Of a stretch of 64,000 bases of DNA, positions 54,391-63,771 are shown piece after piece (position 1 is the first letter of the stretch; each line of letters opens with the position of its first letter). The notes under the pieces are model-generated. The model saw only the letters and a program-made list of their open reading frames with translations, was not told the origin of the DNA and did not search any database. The DNA is from JAFEDN01 sp963795715 (GTDB lineage: Bacteria; Pseudomonadota; Gammaproteobacteria; Coxiellales; Coxiellaceae): the NCBI GenBank assembly GCA_963795715.1, contig CAWCIY010000003.1, positions 806,001 through 870,000 on the forward strand, written 5' to 3'. Both the position numbers and the translations under genes were made by a program.

Positions 54391-55602
54391 ATGAAAAGAA
54401 TTTATTTATCCGCTATTCAGCATCACTTAAATCATTATCGGCAAATGGTATTCATCACCGGGCCGCGGCAAGTTGGAAAAACTACTTTGAGCCGGCAATG
54501 TGTAGAAGAGAACTATGAATTCAATTATCTCACCTGGGATAATTTTGCCGATCGGGCGCTTATTTTGGATGGCATGCCGGCTATTTTGGCACAGTCTTTT
54601 GGAGAAACAGCTGCTGTAAAACCGCGTGCGATCATTCTAGATGAAATTCATAAATACCGGCAGTGGAAAACTTTACTCAAAGGCTATTTTGATAAATATG
54701 GCGACCAAACTCATTTTATTGTTACCGGTAGTGCTAAATTGAATGTTCATCGCCGTGGCGGTGATAGCATGATGGGACGATATTTTAATTACCGAATTCA
54801 TCCATTATCAGTCGCAGAATGTTTAGGTGGTAATATAGATGCAAAGCGGGAAACACAACTGCCCCGTTGTCTTGATGACAGTGCTTGGAACCACTTATTA
54901 AAATTTGGGGGATTTCCGGAACCATTTTTAGCAGCAGACGAAACATTTTATCAACGTTGGCAAAACCTCAAACGAGAACAACTATTTCAGGAAGATTTAC
55001 GTGAGCTTACCCGTATTCATGATATAGCACGTTTGGAAACCCTGGCATATTTGTTAACTGAGCAAGCCGGAGGAGTTGCGGTATACAGCGAATTATCTAA
55101 AAAAATTCGCGTATCCGAACCTACAGTGCGTCAATGGTTAGACACATTAAAAGCTGTGTATTATTGTTTTACCATCCAACCTTGGTCGAAAAATGTAGCG
55201 CGCTCTTTACTCAAAGAGCCCAAAGTTTATTTATGGGATTGGTCTGCAGCTCGCGGGTCAGGCGCTCGTATTGAAAACATGGTCGCAAGTCATCTATTAA
55301 AAGCGGTTCATTGGTGGACAGATTTAGGTTTAGGGCAATATGAATTATTTTACTTGCGTGATAAAGAAAAACGAGAGGTTGATTTTTTAGTGGTAAAAAA
55401 CTCCAAGCCATGGTTAATGGTAGAAGTAAAAACCAGCGCCAACCAGCATGTCAGCCCTCATTTAAAATATTTCTATCAGCAATTACAAGTTTCTCATGCC
55501 GTGCAGGCGGTGTACGACTTGCCCTATCAGGAAGTGGATTGTTTTTCATTAAGACAACCCCTGATAGTTCCTATGCGAACGCTGTTATCACAGTTGGTTT
55601 AG
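54391..55602 (+). CDS. AAA ATPase with DUF4143 domain (second)
   Basis: 403 residues: P-loop FITGPRQVGKTTLSRQ (about 22-37), Walker B AIILDEIHKYRQWKTLLKG, sensor FIVTGSAKLNVHRRGGDSMMGRYFNYRIHPLSVAE, and the DUF4143 half with SELSKKIRVSEPTVRQWLDTLKAVYYCFTI and the nuclease-like KEKREVDFLVVKNSKPWLMVEVKTS. Both the ATPase and the PD-(D/E)xK-like core appear intact. It lies directly after the RloAB region; a defence-related or accessory role is possible. Confidence 0.85.
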   Translation: MKRIYLSAIQHHLNHYRQMVFITGPRQVGKTTLSRQCVEENYEFNYLTWDNFADRALILDGMPAILAQSFGETAAVKPRAIILDEIHKYRQWKTLLKGYFDKYGDQTHFIVTGSAKLNVHRRGGDSMMGRYFNYRIHPLSVAECLGGNIDAKRETQLPRCLDDSAWNHLLKFGGFPEPFLAADETFYQRWQNLKREQLFQEDLRELTRIHDIARLETLAYLLTEQAGGVAVYSELSKKIRVSEPTVRQWLDTLKAVYYCFTIQPWSKNVARSLLKEPKVYLWDWSAARGSGARIENMVASHLLKAVHWWTDLGLGQYELFYLRDKEKREVDFLVVKNSKPWLMVEVKTSANQHVSPHLKYFYQQLQVSHAVQAVYDLPYQEVDCFSLRQPLIVPMRTLLSQLV

Positions 55603-55609
55603 TTATAAT

Positions 55610-55645
55610 GCCATGGGCCGGCAAGGAGGCTTGCCGGCTTTGGCG
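55610..55645. repeat. Copy of the ubiI tail sequence
   Basis: Begins GCCATGGGCCGGCAAGGAG and contains CCGGCAAG-GAGG-CTTGCCGG. It could code for AMGRQGGLPALAR, like the UbiI end, but no ubi gene is present here. It lies 8 bases after the second DUF4143 gene. Confidence 0.75.
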
Positions 55646-55652
55646 AGAGATA

Positions 55653-57914
55653 TCAAACATGTGAAGTAGCAGTTAATGCTTCTGTAACTATTTGTTGTCT
55701 TCTCCTAGATTTACCCCAACAACAAAGATAACTGAGCGTCGATTGTTTAATTTCTGTTGGTTCTGCTTCGCTTTGCCTTCTGACTTGTGACTGGGCTGGT
55801 TTTTTCCTTAAACAGCAAGTCCAGTTCACCAATCCAGAGAAAAGCCAGGTGCAAATGTTGAAGTTAGAAACTTGCTTTATGGTTTTATCACCAGGGCGAA
55901 CTATGCAGGGCAAGAAGAATGCGGCTTGTCTACTTAAAAAACATTTTAGTGATTCGATTACGCCTTGGATATCTTCTAGCGGAGTGCCTGCACCCTCTCG
56001 AATGTTTTGCAACGCTTTGAGCACGATACCCTTGTTTGCTACCACATAAGTTCCAAATTCATTGGCTTGTGGAATGGCAAAAATCATCGCAAGCATAAAA
56101 TCCATAACCAGTAACAAAGCTTCACCGACATCAGCCAGCGCCGCTACGTCACCGCCTCTTCCCGTAGCTCTTTGCAGTTGATCTAAAAAGTTAAGCAACC
56201 AGTTAATCGTTTCAATATTTTTTTCTGTTAATTTTTCATTACCATTTTTATCCAGGGATTTAGCTTCATTACTCACTTCAGCTTGAACATTAATTTTCAC
56301 TTCAAATTTGCTTTCATGATGATTTTTTATCCGTTGGTCTACTCTTTCTTTAGCTTTAACAAACTCCCTTTGATTTTTTTCACCCATTCTACAAAGAATG
56401 GAATACAGGACGGTGATAAGAGAGCCTACCGGTACTGTTGTTATCAAGGGCACCCCTCCTATCAGATACATCAATACCCCAATAGGGCCGCCCAATGCTA
56501 AACCTTGTAAAATTGCTGATACATTAATTTCGCATTCTTCTTCACTGCTAAGGGAAACTCGCTTCAACTCGTTCTCATACAATTTCTTAGTAGGCACTAC
56601 CAACTTCCCTAAAGGCCCTTCTACAGTAAAGGTATCCAATTGCAGTTTGGTTGCCCGCATACGCGTATCTAAAGTATTTTTAAGAGCGCCGCCGCCAACT
56701 ATTCCCATGATTCCTTTTCTTAAATAATTAAAAACAGTTCTCAAAGTGTCTGAATCTGAAGCGATATAGAGATAGTTAGTCAGGTTTTTAATGGTTGTTA
56801 TCAAGGTGTCTGTGCTTAAATAGAAAAGTAAACCTCGGCCAGCGCCGTTAGTAAACCATTGGATAGCGGTTTTGGCGCCGGTAATTGGGTCAATATGCCA
56901 AACCTGAACTAAGGGATTGTTGGAAGTAAACAACGTTTTTCTAGTGACGGCAATGCCTTCTCGAGTGAAGAGAATGTAATATTCAATGCCTGCTTTGGCT
57001 ACAATAAATGCTGAACCTGCTGCCAATGGTACACAAATCCAAGGAGAATACTCCCAGTACGGGAGGGTTGCTCCTGCTAGCCACTCAAAGAAAGCTCCCA
57101 CCGCTAACCAATTGGCTAACCCGCCGGCATAATTGCAAATGTAGTAGGATAAGGTTACTGCGCCTGAGTTTAGCCAGGTTAACCAAAGTGATTCCCAGTA
57201 GTTTTGTTTTTCATCAATGGAGATTTTTAGAGCGTGTATGTAAAACTCAACTGCAATTGGATTGTATTTAGGATGTGTTGGGTCAAATTCAGGTTTTAAA
57301 CCCAAAGTAATATCCATTTCGCCATCTGCTTCTGAATAAAATGATCGTGTTGCCCCTATTAATTTAAAACCATTTATTTCCATAGTGGGTTTAATGATAG
57401 TTTTTACTTCGTTCTCATCTACACTGTTATAGTTAATGAATGCCACGGGTGGGACAAACAGAGCAACGATTGGGTAAATGATATAGCGCCAAAAACTATC
57501 TGCTAAATATTTTTGAAAACCATAAAGGCTTAAATAAGCGGTGGATATGGCATAAAAAACTTCAAATATTTTTGCTAAAGAAACCCAAAAAGTTTTCGAC
57601 TTAATTTCACTTTCTTGTTTTTTTGGATCATCCCAAAAAGACCCTTTTTTTAATAAATCTTCGATGGTTTCGTCGCGGAGGATTGTCCAGCCATCGTCAG
57701 TTGTATCTGGACCTTTAAAATCGGGTTTGCCCGTGTATTTAGTTTTAACTAAATTATAAAGTCTTTTCGCCGAAGCATCTGAACTGTTAGATAATTTATC
57801 TTCAATAGACCGAAATAAATCTGAAACCATCGTTGTGATTTCTTTTTTTCGTTTATCAGAGATTGTTTCTTCGGGCTGATTATAAAGTTGAGCATAATAG
57901 TCTCCATTTTGCAT
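55653..57914 (-). CDS. 753-residue multi-membrane orphan protein
   Basis: It starts at the ATG at 57914 after AAGGAG. The N-terminal 110 residues are polar (YAQLYNQPEETISDKRKKEITTMVSDLF). Hydrophobic segments follow at roughly 130-165 (FYAISTAYLSLYGF, YIIYPIVALFVPPVAF), 250-320 (LNSGAVTLSYYICNYAGGLANWLAVGAFF, WICVPLAAGSAFIVAKAGIEYYILF), 490-540 (ILQGLALGGPIGVLMYLIGGVPL) and near 620 (LLLVMDFMLAMIFAI). The C-terminus holds several Cys (CFLSRQAAFFLPC, WTCCLRKK, LSYLCCWGK). No family recognised. Its size and lack of operon partners suggest a species-specific envelope protein or a secreted membrane-active effector. Confidence 0.7.
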   Translation of the reverse strand: MQNGDYYAQLYNQPEETISDKRKKEITTMVSDLFRSIEDKLSNSSDASAKRLYNLVKTKYTGKPDFKGPDTTDDGWTILRDETIEDLLKKGSFWDDPKKQESEIKSKTFWVSLAKIFEVFYAISTAYLSLYGFQKYLADSFWRYIIYPIVALFVPPVAFINYNSVDENEVKTIIKPTMEINGFKLIGATRSFYSEADGEMDITLGLKPEFDPTHPKYNPIAVEFYIHALKISIDEKQNYWESLWLTWLNSGAVTLSYYICNYAGGLANWLAVGAFFEWLAGATLPYWEYSPWICVPLAAGSAFIVAKAGIEYYILFTREGIAVTRKTLFTSNNPLVQVWHIDPITGAKTAIQWFTNGAGRGLLFYLSTDTLITTIKNLTNYLYIASDSDTLRTVFNYLRKGIMGIVGGGALKNTLDTRMRATKLQLDTFTVEGPLGKLVVPTKKLYENELKRVSLSSEEECEINVSAILQGLALGGPIGVLMYLIGGVPLITTVPVGSLITVLYSILCRMGEKNQREFVKAKERVDQRIKNHHESKFEVKINVQAEVSNEAKSLDKNGNEKLTEKNIETINWLLNFLDQLQRATGRGGDVAALADVGEALLLVMDFMLAMIFAIPQANEFGTYVVANKGIVLKALQNIREGAGTPLEDIQGVIESLKCFLSRQAAFFLPCIVRPGDKTIKQVSNFNICTWLFSGLVNWTCCLRKKPAQSQVRRQSEAEPTEIKQSTLSYLCCWGKSRRRQQIVTEALTATSHV

Positions 57915-58119
57915 AGGTTTCTCCTTAACCAATAATTGTTGAATTTAAGAGCAAACCACCATTGTTAACAATTTTACAAAATATTGTCAATAAATTTATC
58001 TGAAGTTCCACACAGTCATTATGAACGGCAGCGCAGCTGAATTCCTTGCAACTATGAAGCTGACAAAAGAAAAAAAAAGCGCTAAGATGGAACCCTAAAA
58101 AAATAAAGGGGGAGTCCTG

Positions 58120-59223
58120 GTGGCAAGACACACCGCACTTTACGATTTACACTGCCGGCTTGGCGGCTTAATGGTGGATTTTGCTGGTTGGCAAATGCCG
58201 CTGCATTACGGCTCGCAAATTGCCGAGCATCATGCGGTTAGACAACATGCCGGCATGTTTGACGTCTCGCACATGGGTGTGGTTGATATCCATGGAATAG
58301 ATGCAGCCGCTTTTCTTCGCCATGTACTTGCCAACGACGTGCAAAAACTCAATAAAAATGGCAAAGCGCTTTACAGTTGCATGCTTAATCCACAAGGCGG
58401 GGTCATCGATGATTTGATTGTGTATCGGTTACAACCCGATTTTTTTCGTTTGGTGGTGAATGCCAGCCGAAGGAATGTCGATTTAAGCTGGCTGCAAAAA
58501 TACGCCGCTACTTACCAGGTGCAAATTCATGAACGTCCCGATTTAGCCATCATCGCTATCCAAGGTCCGCAGGTTTTAGCTAAATTGCCCTTGTTTCTGC
58601 CTGCCAATTTAGCGGCACAAGCTAAGCAGTTACGTCCTTTTCATTTTTTAGTTGAAAATGAATGGCAAATTTCCCGGACCGGCTACACCGGAGAAGACGG
58701 CGTTGAAATCATTCTACCTTCTCAAGATGCACCCAAATTGTGGCAGAGTTTGCTGGCGCAGCAAATACAGCCGACCGGGTTAGGTGCGCGTGATACTTTA
58801 CGCCTAGAAGCCGGTTTAAATTTATACGGCGCCGATATGGATGAGACCACCACGCCTGCTGAATCCAATTTAGAATGGACTGTATCCTGGCAAGACAGCG
58901 CGCGTGATTTTGTTGGCCGTGAAGCATTATTACGGCAACAACAAGAAGGATTAAAACGCCGCTTAGTGGGTTTAATCATGACTGAAGGCGGGGTTTTACG
59001 TAATCACCAGCGTGTTTGGGTTAATGACATAGACGCAGGTGAAATCACCAGCGGCAGTTTTTCACCGACCTTAGGTTACGCCATTGCGATGGCTCGTATT
59101 CCAACCAGCATAGTGCATCAGGCGGCGGTGGAGCGCAGAGGCAAAATGATACCGGTGCGCGTCATTAAGCTGCCTTTTATAAAACAATCCAAATCCGTAG
59201 AAAAAACGATTCTCAGGAGTTAA
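58120..59223 (+). CDS. gcvT: Aminomethyltransferase (glycine cleavage T protein)
   Basis: T protein transfers the methylene group from lipoyl-H to tetrahydrofolate. A GTG start at 58120 follows GGGGGAG. The 367-residue protein shows the N-terminus TALYDLHCRLGGLMVDFAGWQMPLHYGSQIAEHHAVRQHAGMFDVSHMG, the folate-site RTGYTGEDGVEIIL, GARDTLRLEAGLNLYGADMDETTTPAESNLEWTVSW with the catalytic Asp-containing region, and GEITSGSFSPTLGYAIAMARI. It leads the gcvTHP operon, 2 bases before gcvH. Confidence 0.95.
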   Translation: MARHTALYDLHCRLGGLMVDFAGWQMPLHYGSQIAEHHAVRQHAGMFDVSHMGVVDIHGIDAAAFLRHVLANDVQKLNKNGKALYSCMLNPQGGVIDDLIVYRLQPDFFRLVVNASRRNVDLSWLQKYAATYQVQIHERPDLAIIAIQGPQVLAKLPLFLPANLAAQAKQLRPFHFLVENEWQISRTGYTGEDGVEIILPSQDAPKLWQSLLAQQIQPTGLGARDTLRLEAGLNLYGADMDETTTPAESNLEWTVSWQDSARDFVGREALLRQQQEGLKRRLVGLIMTEGGVLRNHQRVWVNDIDAGEITSGSFSPTLGYAIAMARIPTSIVHQAAVERRGKMIPVRVIKLPFIKQSKSVEKTILRS

Positions 59224-59225
59224 TT

Positions 59226-59618
59226 ATGAATGCTTATCCAAAAGACCTACGTTATACCTCTACACACGAATGGGTGCGGGAGGAGCTGGACCAAACAGTT
59301 ACCGTTGGAATTACCGATCACGCTCAACATTTATTGGGTGATTTAGTATTTGTCGAGTTGCCAAAACTGAATAAGGAAACGCGGCCTGGCGAAGAGGTTG
59401 CGGTGGTGGAATCTGTAAAAACTGCAGCCGATGTTTATAGTCCTGTGAGTGGCACTGTAATCGCCATCAATGAGCAATTACAACAACAACCTGGCGCCGT
59501 TAACAGTGATCCCTACGGCGCAGGTTGGTTATTCCGTTTAAAAATTAGCAATCAAGATGAGATCAAACAATTGTTGAGTGCGCAAAAATATCAACAAACT
59601 TTGGAAACTTCAGAGTAA
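59226..59618 (+). CDS. gcvH: Glycine cleavage H protein
   Basis: A 130-residue lipoyl carrier. The lipoylation lysine is in AVVESVKTAADVYSPVSG. The N-terminus DLRYTSTHEWVREE and GITDHAQHLLGDLVFVELP are typical. It shuttles the aminomethyl group between P and T proteins and is also a lipoate relay point. The ribosome site CAGGAG lies just before the ATG, and gcvPA follows 3 bases after the stop. Confidence 0.96.
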   Translation: MNAYPKDLRYTSTHEWVREELDQTVTVGITDHAQHLLGDLVFVELPKLNKETRPGEEVAVVESVKTAADVYSPVSGTVIAINEQLQQQPGAVNSDPYGAGWLFRLKISNQDEIKQLLSAQKYQQTLETSE

Positions 59619-59621
59619 TCT

Positions 59622-60982
59622 ATGCCGTTTATACCTCACACTGCGACTGATGTAGAGCAAATGCTCGCTACTTTAAATTTATCGGAAATTTCGCAATTAT
59701 TTGCAGAAATTCCGGCAGAATTACCTAGATACGAACTGGAAAAAACACCGTTAGGACTTACCGAAGGCGCTCTCACACGGGTGATACAGGAACGCGAACC
59801 CAAGCTAACCCCGGTGGAAATTTTATCGGCGCCGGCGCTTACGAACATTTTATTCCTGCGGCGGTGTGGGAAATTACTTCCCGCGGTGAGTATTTAACGC
59901 CGTACACACCTTATCAAGCCGAAGCCAGTCAAGGAACTTTGCAACTGATTTATGAATATCAAACCATGATGACCCAACTGATGGCTATGGAAGTCACCAA
60001 CGCCTCATTGTACGATGGCGCCAGCGCCTTAGGCGAAGCCGTGTTGATGGCGTTACGCTTAAACCAAAATGGCGCTAAACGCGTGATTGTGCCTCGAGGT
60101 CTACATCCTGCATATCGCCAAGTATTAAAAACCATTACCATGGCTCAAGAAGTATTCTTAGAAGAAATTGATTATGCTCGCGGTGAGGGTGGTGTGGCTC
60201 AAGACCAACTGGCCTCGCTAGATACGCGGGGTATTGCCGCGGTCATTATTCCGCAACCTAATTTTTTCGGTGTTTTAGAAGAAGTGGATGCTATTAACGG
60301 ATTTTGCTCACCGTCATGGCGCCTTGGTGATTGCTGTGGTTAATCCTTTGGCGATGGCGTTATTAAAAGCACCCGGTGTTTGGGGTCAAAAAGGCGCGGA
60401 CATGGTGTGTGGTGAAGGTCAGCCGTTGGGCGTGCCTTTGGCTTCAGGCGGACCTTATTTTGGTTTTTTGTGTTGTCGTAAATCATTGGTGCGGCAATTG
60501 CCGGGCAGAGTGGTAGGGCGCACTGAAGATTCAGCAGGACGCACCGGATATACTTTGACTTTGCAAACCCGTGAACAACATATTCGCCGGGCCAAAGCGA
60601 CTTCCAATATTTGCACCAATCAAGGACTTTTGGTTACAGCCGCCACCATTTACATGAGTTTGTTAGGCGCCAAAGGAATGCGCAGCGTAGCAGCGGTCAG
60701 TCATACCCTGGCCAAGCAATTACAAGAAGGATTGACTACCATTCCTGGGGTTGAATTGGTTTTTAACAGACCGTTTTTTCATGAGTTTGTATCTGCGCTT
60801 ACCTGCACCTGTGGATCGGGTATTGCACGAACTTTGCCAAGCAAGGTATTTCCGGAGGTTTTTCCTTGAAATCCACTTATCCGGAATTAGGTGAGGCTTT
60901 GTTAATTTGTGTTACAGAAACGAAAACTCCGCAAGATTTGATGCGCTACCAGCAATGTTTGGCGCAATCTACAAGACAATGA
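59622..60982 (+). pseudogene. gcvPA: Glycine dehydrogenase (decarboxylating) subunit 1, frameshifted
   Basis: N-terminal half of the P protein in its two-subunit form. Conserved blocks appear across frames: MPFIPHTATDVEQMLATL at the start, FIGAGAYEHFIPAAVW, SRGEYLTPYTPYQAEASQGTLQLIYEYQT, NASLYDGASALGEA, DFAHRHGALVIAVVNP, GEGQPLGVPLASGGPYFGF, and RAKATSNICTNQGLL. Single-base indels lie near 59810, 60297, 60790 and 60850. The span of 1361 bases fits the normal 450 residues. The protein sequence is otherwise conserved, the same pattern as in pyrG-kdsA-eno. Confidence 0.9.
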
Positions 60983-60986
60983 GAAC

Positions 60987-61093
60987 AGAATTCCCGGTGA
61001 AGGGAATTCTACCTTGCGCGATGGGGGATCGCAAGGGGGAGAACCGTGATTCTCCCCCTTCATTCCTGCGCTTTGGCTTTGCCAAAGTGCAGG
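60987..61093. repeat. Four consecutive hairpins between gcvPA and gcvPB
   Basis: Stems at 60987-61010 (AGAATTCCC/GGGAATTCT), 61012-61036 (CCTTGCG/CGCAAGG), 61035-61058 (GGGGGAGAA/TTCTCCCCC) and 61065-61093 (CCTGCGCTTTGG/CCAAAGTGCAGG). The last two resemble, in inverted orientation, the sequence at 62661-62727 after gcvPB. REP-like intergenic element. Confidence 0.8.
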
Positions 61094-61123
61094 ATAAAAA
61101 CAGCTAACAAAGAGAATAATGCT

Positions 61124-62590
61124 ATGAAATTAATTTTTGAAAGCTCCCAACCTGGACGTTATTCGTTGGCGCATTTTTGTGACGCACCTGTTGATTGCAC
61201 CGATATTCCTTTGCATTTACTCCGTTCTAAGCCACCACTTCTTCCAGAATTATCAGAGTTGGAAGTGGTGCGTCATTTTACTAAATTATCTACCCGCAAT
61301 TTTTCCATTGATACTCATTTTTATCCTTTGGGTTCTTGCTCCATGAAATATAATCCGCGCGCGGCCCACCATTTGGCTTCGTTACCGGGATTTTTACAAA
61401 GACATCCTTATCATTCGACGGCTAATAGCCAAGGATTTTTAGCCTGTTTATATGAGTTGCAGGAAATACTGTTGGAAGTAACGGGCATGAGTGCAGTGTC
61501 ATTAACGCCTATGGCTGGTTCGCAGGGAGAATTTGCTGGTGTGATGATGATTGTCGCCTATCATCGCGCCCGCAGCGATTTACAACGAGTAGAAATGCTG
61601 GTTCCTGACGCGGCGCACGGCACCAATCCCGCTTCCGCAGCGATGTGTGGATTGCAAGTTCGAGAAATTCCGACTAATAAAGACGGCGATATTGATTTGA
61701 ATGCTTTAGCGGCCATGGTAGGGCCTAAGACAGCCGGCATTATGCTCACCAACCCCTCCACTTTAGGTGTTTTTGAGCGGCAAATTGCTGAAATTGCTAA
61801 AATAGTCCATGAAGCCGGCGGCTTGTTGTATTACGACGGCGCCAATTTAAATGCCATATTGGGGCAAGTCCGTCCGGGGGATATGGGTTTTGATGTCATG
61901 CATTTAAATTTACATAAAACTTTCGCAACTCCCCATGGCGGCGGTGGTCCGGGCGCAGGACCGGTCGCGGCCAATAAACGGTTCCAGCCTTTTTGCCGGT
62001 TCCAATGGTTGGGCATGATTCAGAAGGTTTATCGTTGGTTGGAATTGCGGATTGCCCGCAAAGCATCGGGCAATTGTCGACTTTTATGGGCAATGCCGGA
62101 GTGTTATTGCGCGCTTATATTTATGCGCGGCAATTGGGCAGAAGCGGTTTCAAAGCGAGTCTCGCAATATGCTGTGCTAAATGCCAATTATTTGATGAAG
62201 CGTTTGGAGCAAGTCGGTTACACTCTGGCGTTTCCGCAACGTCGGGCTGCGCATGAATTTATTATTACCGTGAAGCCACTGACCACAGCCTATGGCATTA
62301 CTGCTCAGGATATTGCTAAACGATTATTGGATTACGGCTGTTATGCTCCGACCATTTATTTTCCGCAGCGCGTGCCGGAATGTTTGCTGATCGAGCCGAC
62401 GGAAACAGAAAGCAAGCAAATGTTGGATGAGTTTGTGGAGATCATGGCGAAAATAATGCATGAAGCCAAAAATAATCCTGAGATTTTAAAACAAGCGCCG
62501 CACAATTTACCGGTGGGTCGCTTGGACGAAGTCAAAGCTGCGCGAGAATTGGATTTATCGGCAGTTCTCGCTGAAGCGAGAACTGCCTGA
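61124..62590 (+). pseudogene. gcvPB: Glycine dehydrogenase (decarboxylating) subunit 2, locally frameshifted
   Basis: C-terminal, PLP-binding half of the P protein, 489 codons. From the ATG at 61124 it has THFYPLGSCSMKYNPR, SLTPMAGSQGEFAGV, PDAAHGTNPASAAM, GLLYYDGANLNAILG and the PLP-lysine region HLNLHKTFATPHGGGGPGAGPV. Between about 61993 and 62155 the true frame (PVPMVGHDSEG, PQSIGQLSTFMGNAGVLLRAYIYARQLG) is displaced by several single-base indels that compensate, so the long reading frame continues with about 50 wrong residues before KRVSQYAVLNANYL. Downstream blocks FIITVKPLTTAYGITAQDIAKRLLDYGCYAPTIYFP are intact. A strong terminator follows. Confidence 0.9.
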
Positions 62591-62620
62591 CTTTGATCCT
62601 GACCCTGGAGGTTTATGATT

Positions 62621-62650
62621 CCCTCTCCCACTTGTGGGAGAGGGTTTTTT
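62621..62650 (+). terminator. Rho-independent terminator of the gcv operon
   Basis: CCCTCTCCCAC-TT-GTGGGAGAGGG followed by TTTTTT; an 11-base-pair perfect stem. Confidence 0.95.
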
Positions 62651-62660
62651 AACTTAATCT

Positions 62661-62727
62661 GACGCCTATGGCTTTGCCAGGATTCAGGAATGAAAAGGGA
62701 GATCGCTCCCGCTCTCCCCTTTCAAAC
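62661..62727. repeat. REP-like element after gcvPB
   Basis: Contains TGGCTTTGCCAGGATTCAGG and the stem AAAGGGAGA/TCTCCCCTTT. In reverse complement it resembles the 61035-61093 hairpins (CTCCCxxTTCATTCCTG ... CTTTGCCA). Confidence 0.65.
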
Positions 62728-62813
62728 CCCATCAGGTAATGATAAGATTCTATAAAAGCTATTAATGCAAAAATGAATTGTTGAGTGAAATAATATTAAT
62801 ATGGAGAGTAAAA

Positions 62814-63308
62814 ATGAAAAATGAATTGCAACCAATCGAATTGAAGAATTACGGGCGGGTAATCGGAAATACCCCCAAAGACAATAAAGAATTAAAAAAA
62901 CCTGCATTAGAGATTTTTAAAGGAAAAATGTATCCTCTTCCGCAAGTGGTTTGTTTAGCCAGTTATGAGAACAAAAGCTTATCTCCTACGGACATTCGTA
63001 TGTTGGTCGTCCATCTGGTTTATCTCGAACGAGAAAGTGCGCACAACGCTGCTGTGGACTTGTTTAATAAATATCACATCTATCCTCTGGGTTCCAAAGG
63101 TGATGAACCTTGTATCGCTGCAGATATGATAGTTAAGATGGTGGCTCCCAATTATAAAAAAGTATTCGATCAAGAGGTTTTTTTGTTACGCTACCGTGTT
63201 GGAAATTTAGCTACAGCTTTATCGATTTCATCAGGCATTTTATTAGCCTGTCCCAAACCTGAGGAATTAGTGGCATCCACACCTTCTGCTTTACCTACTT
63301 TTTCGTGA
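62814..63308 (+). CDS. Hypothetical 164-residue protein
   Basis: Starts at the ATG at 62814 after GGAGAG. Sequence features: a polar N-terminus, then an amphipathic helical region (SPTDIRMLVVHLVYLERESAHNAAVDLFNKYHIYPLG), four cysteines in all and a terminal hydrophobic stretch LATALSISSGILLACPKPEEL. No family recognised. It is followed by its own terminator, so it is a single-gene transcript. Confidence 0.6.
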   Translation: MKNELQPIELKNYGRVIGNTPKDNKELKKPALEIFKGKMYPLPQVVCLASYENKSLSPTDIRMLVVHLVYLERESAHNAAVDLFNKYHIYPLGSKGDEPCIAADMIVKMVAPNYKKVFDQEVFLLRYRVGNLATALSISSGILLACPKPEELVASTPSALPTFS

Positions 63309-63329
63309 GTGCTAGCTGCATTAGATGTT

Positions 63330-63364
63330 TGAACCCCTAACTGCTTGTTGGGGGTTCATTTTTT
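63330..63364 (+). terminator. Rho-independent terminator
   Basis: TGAACCCC ... GGGGGTTCA followed by TTTTTT, 22 bases after the preceding stop codon. Confidence 0.9.
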
Positions 63365-63688
63365 GACTCAAAATTGTGTATCAGTCCTTTCCCTGGTTGT
63401 ATGGTAGAGTATTTAGTGTCTCTACCTTACGACGCCAGGCAATTTTACCTAAATATCAAGATCATAAACCAATTCACCACGCAGTGCGTGGCGAATCTAA
63501 AGAACAGCTCAGCCCTAACCTAGGTTGGATACATTACTGCGAATTCCAGTAATGAATATAAATAGTAGCGATCTGAATCTGAAAGGAGTTAATATAAAAC
63601 ATCCATAACACACAGACAGCAATATAGGAATTTTTTTGTCAATTTTTCAGGTCAGGCCTCAATGGCACTTACTTAAGAAATAGCTTTT
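63365..63688. other. 324-base stretch with no clear gene
   Basis: A short open stretch around 63435-63530 (codons for RQAILPKYQDHKPIHHAVRG) and a small hairpin CCACGCAGTGCGTGG (near 63478) are the only features seen; neither is convincing. Confidence 0.4.
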
Positions 63689-63770
63689 TATAATCAATGG
63701 AATAGAATAGATGTAAGTCTCCTATTTTGTTAAGATTTATTTTCCAAAACAATCTAACAAGGAGACTTAC
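63689..63770 (+). promoter_or_regulatory. Promoter -10 and ribosome-site-sequestering hairpin
   Basis: TATAAT at 63689-63694, then GTAAGTCTCC (63713-63722) perfectly complementary to GGAGACTTAC (63761-63770); pairing extends through TTGTTAAGA/TCTAACAA. The right arm is the ribosome site (AAGGAG) of the small peptide gene starting at 63772, so the mRNA can hide its own site. Confidence 0.7.
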
Positions 63771-63771
63771 A

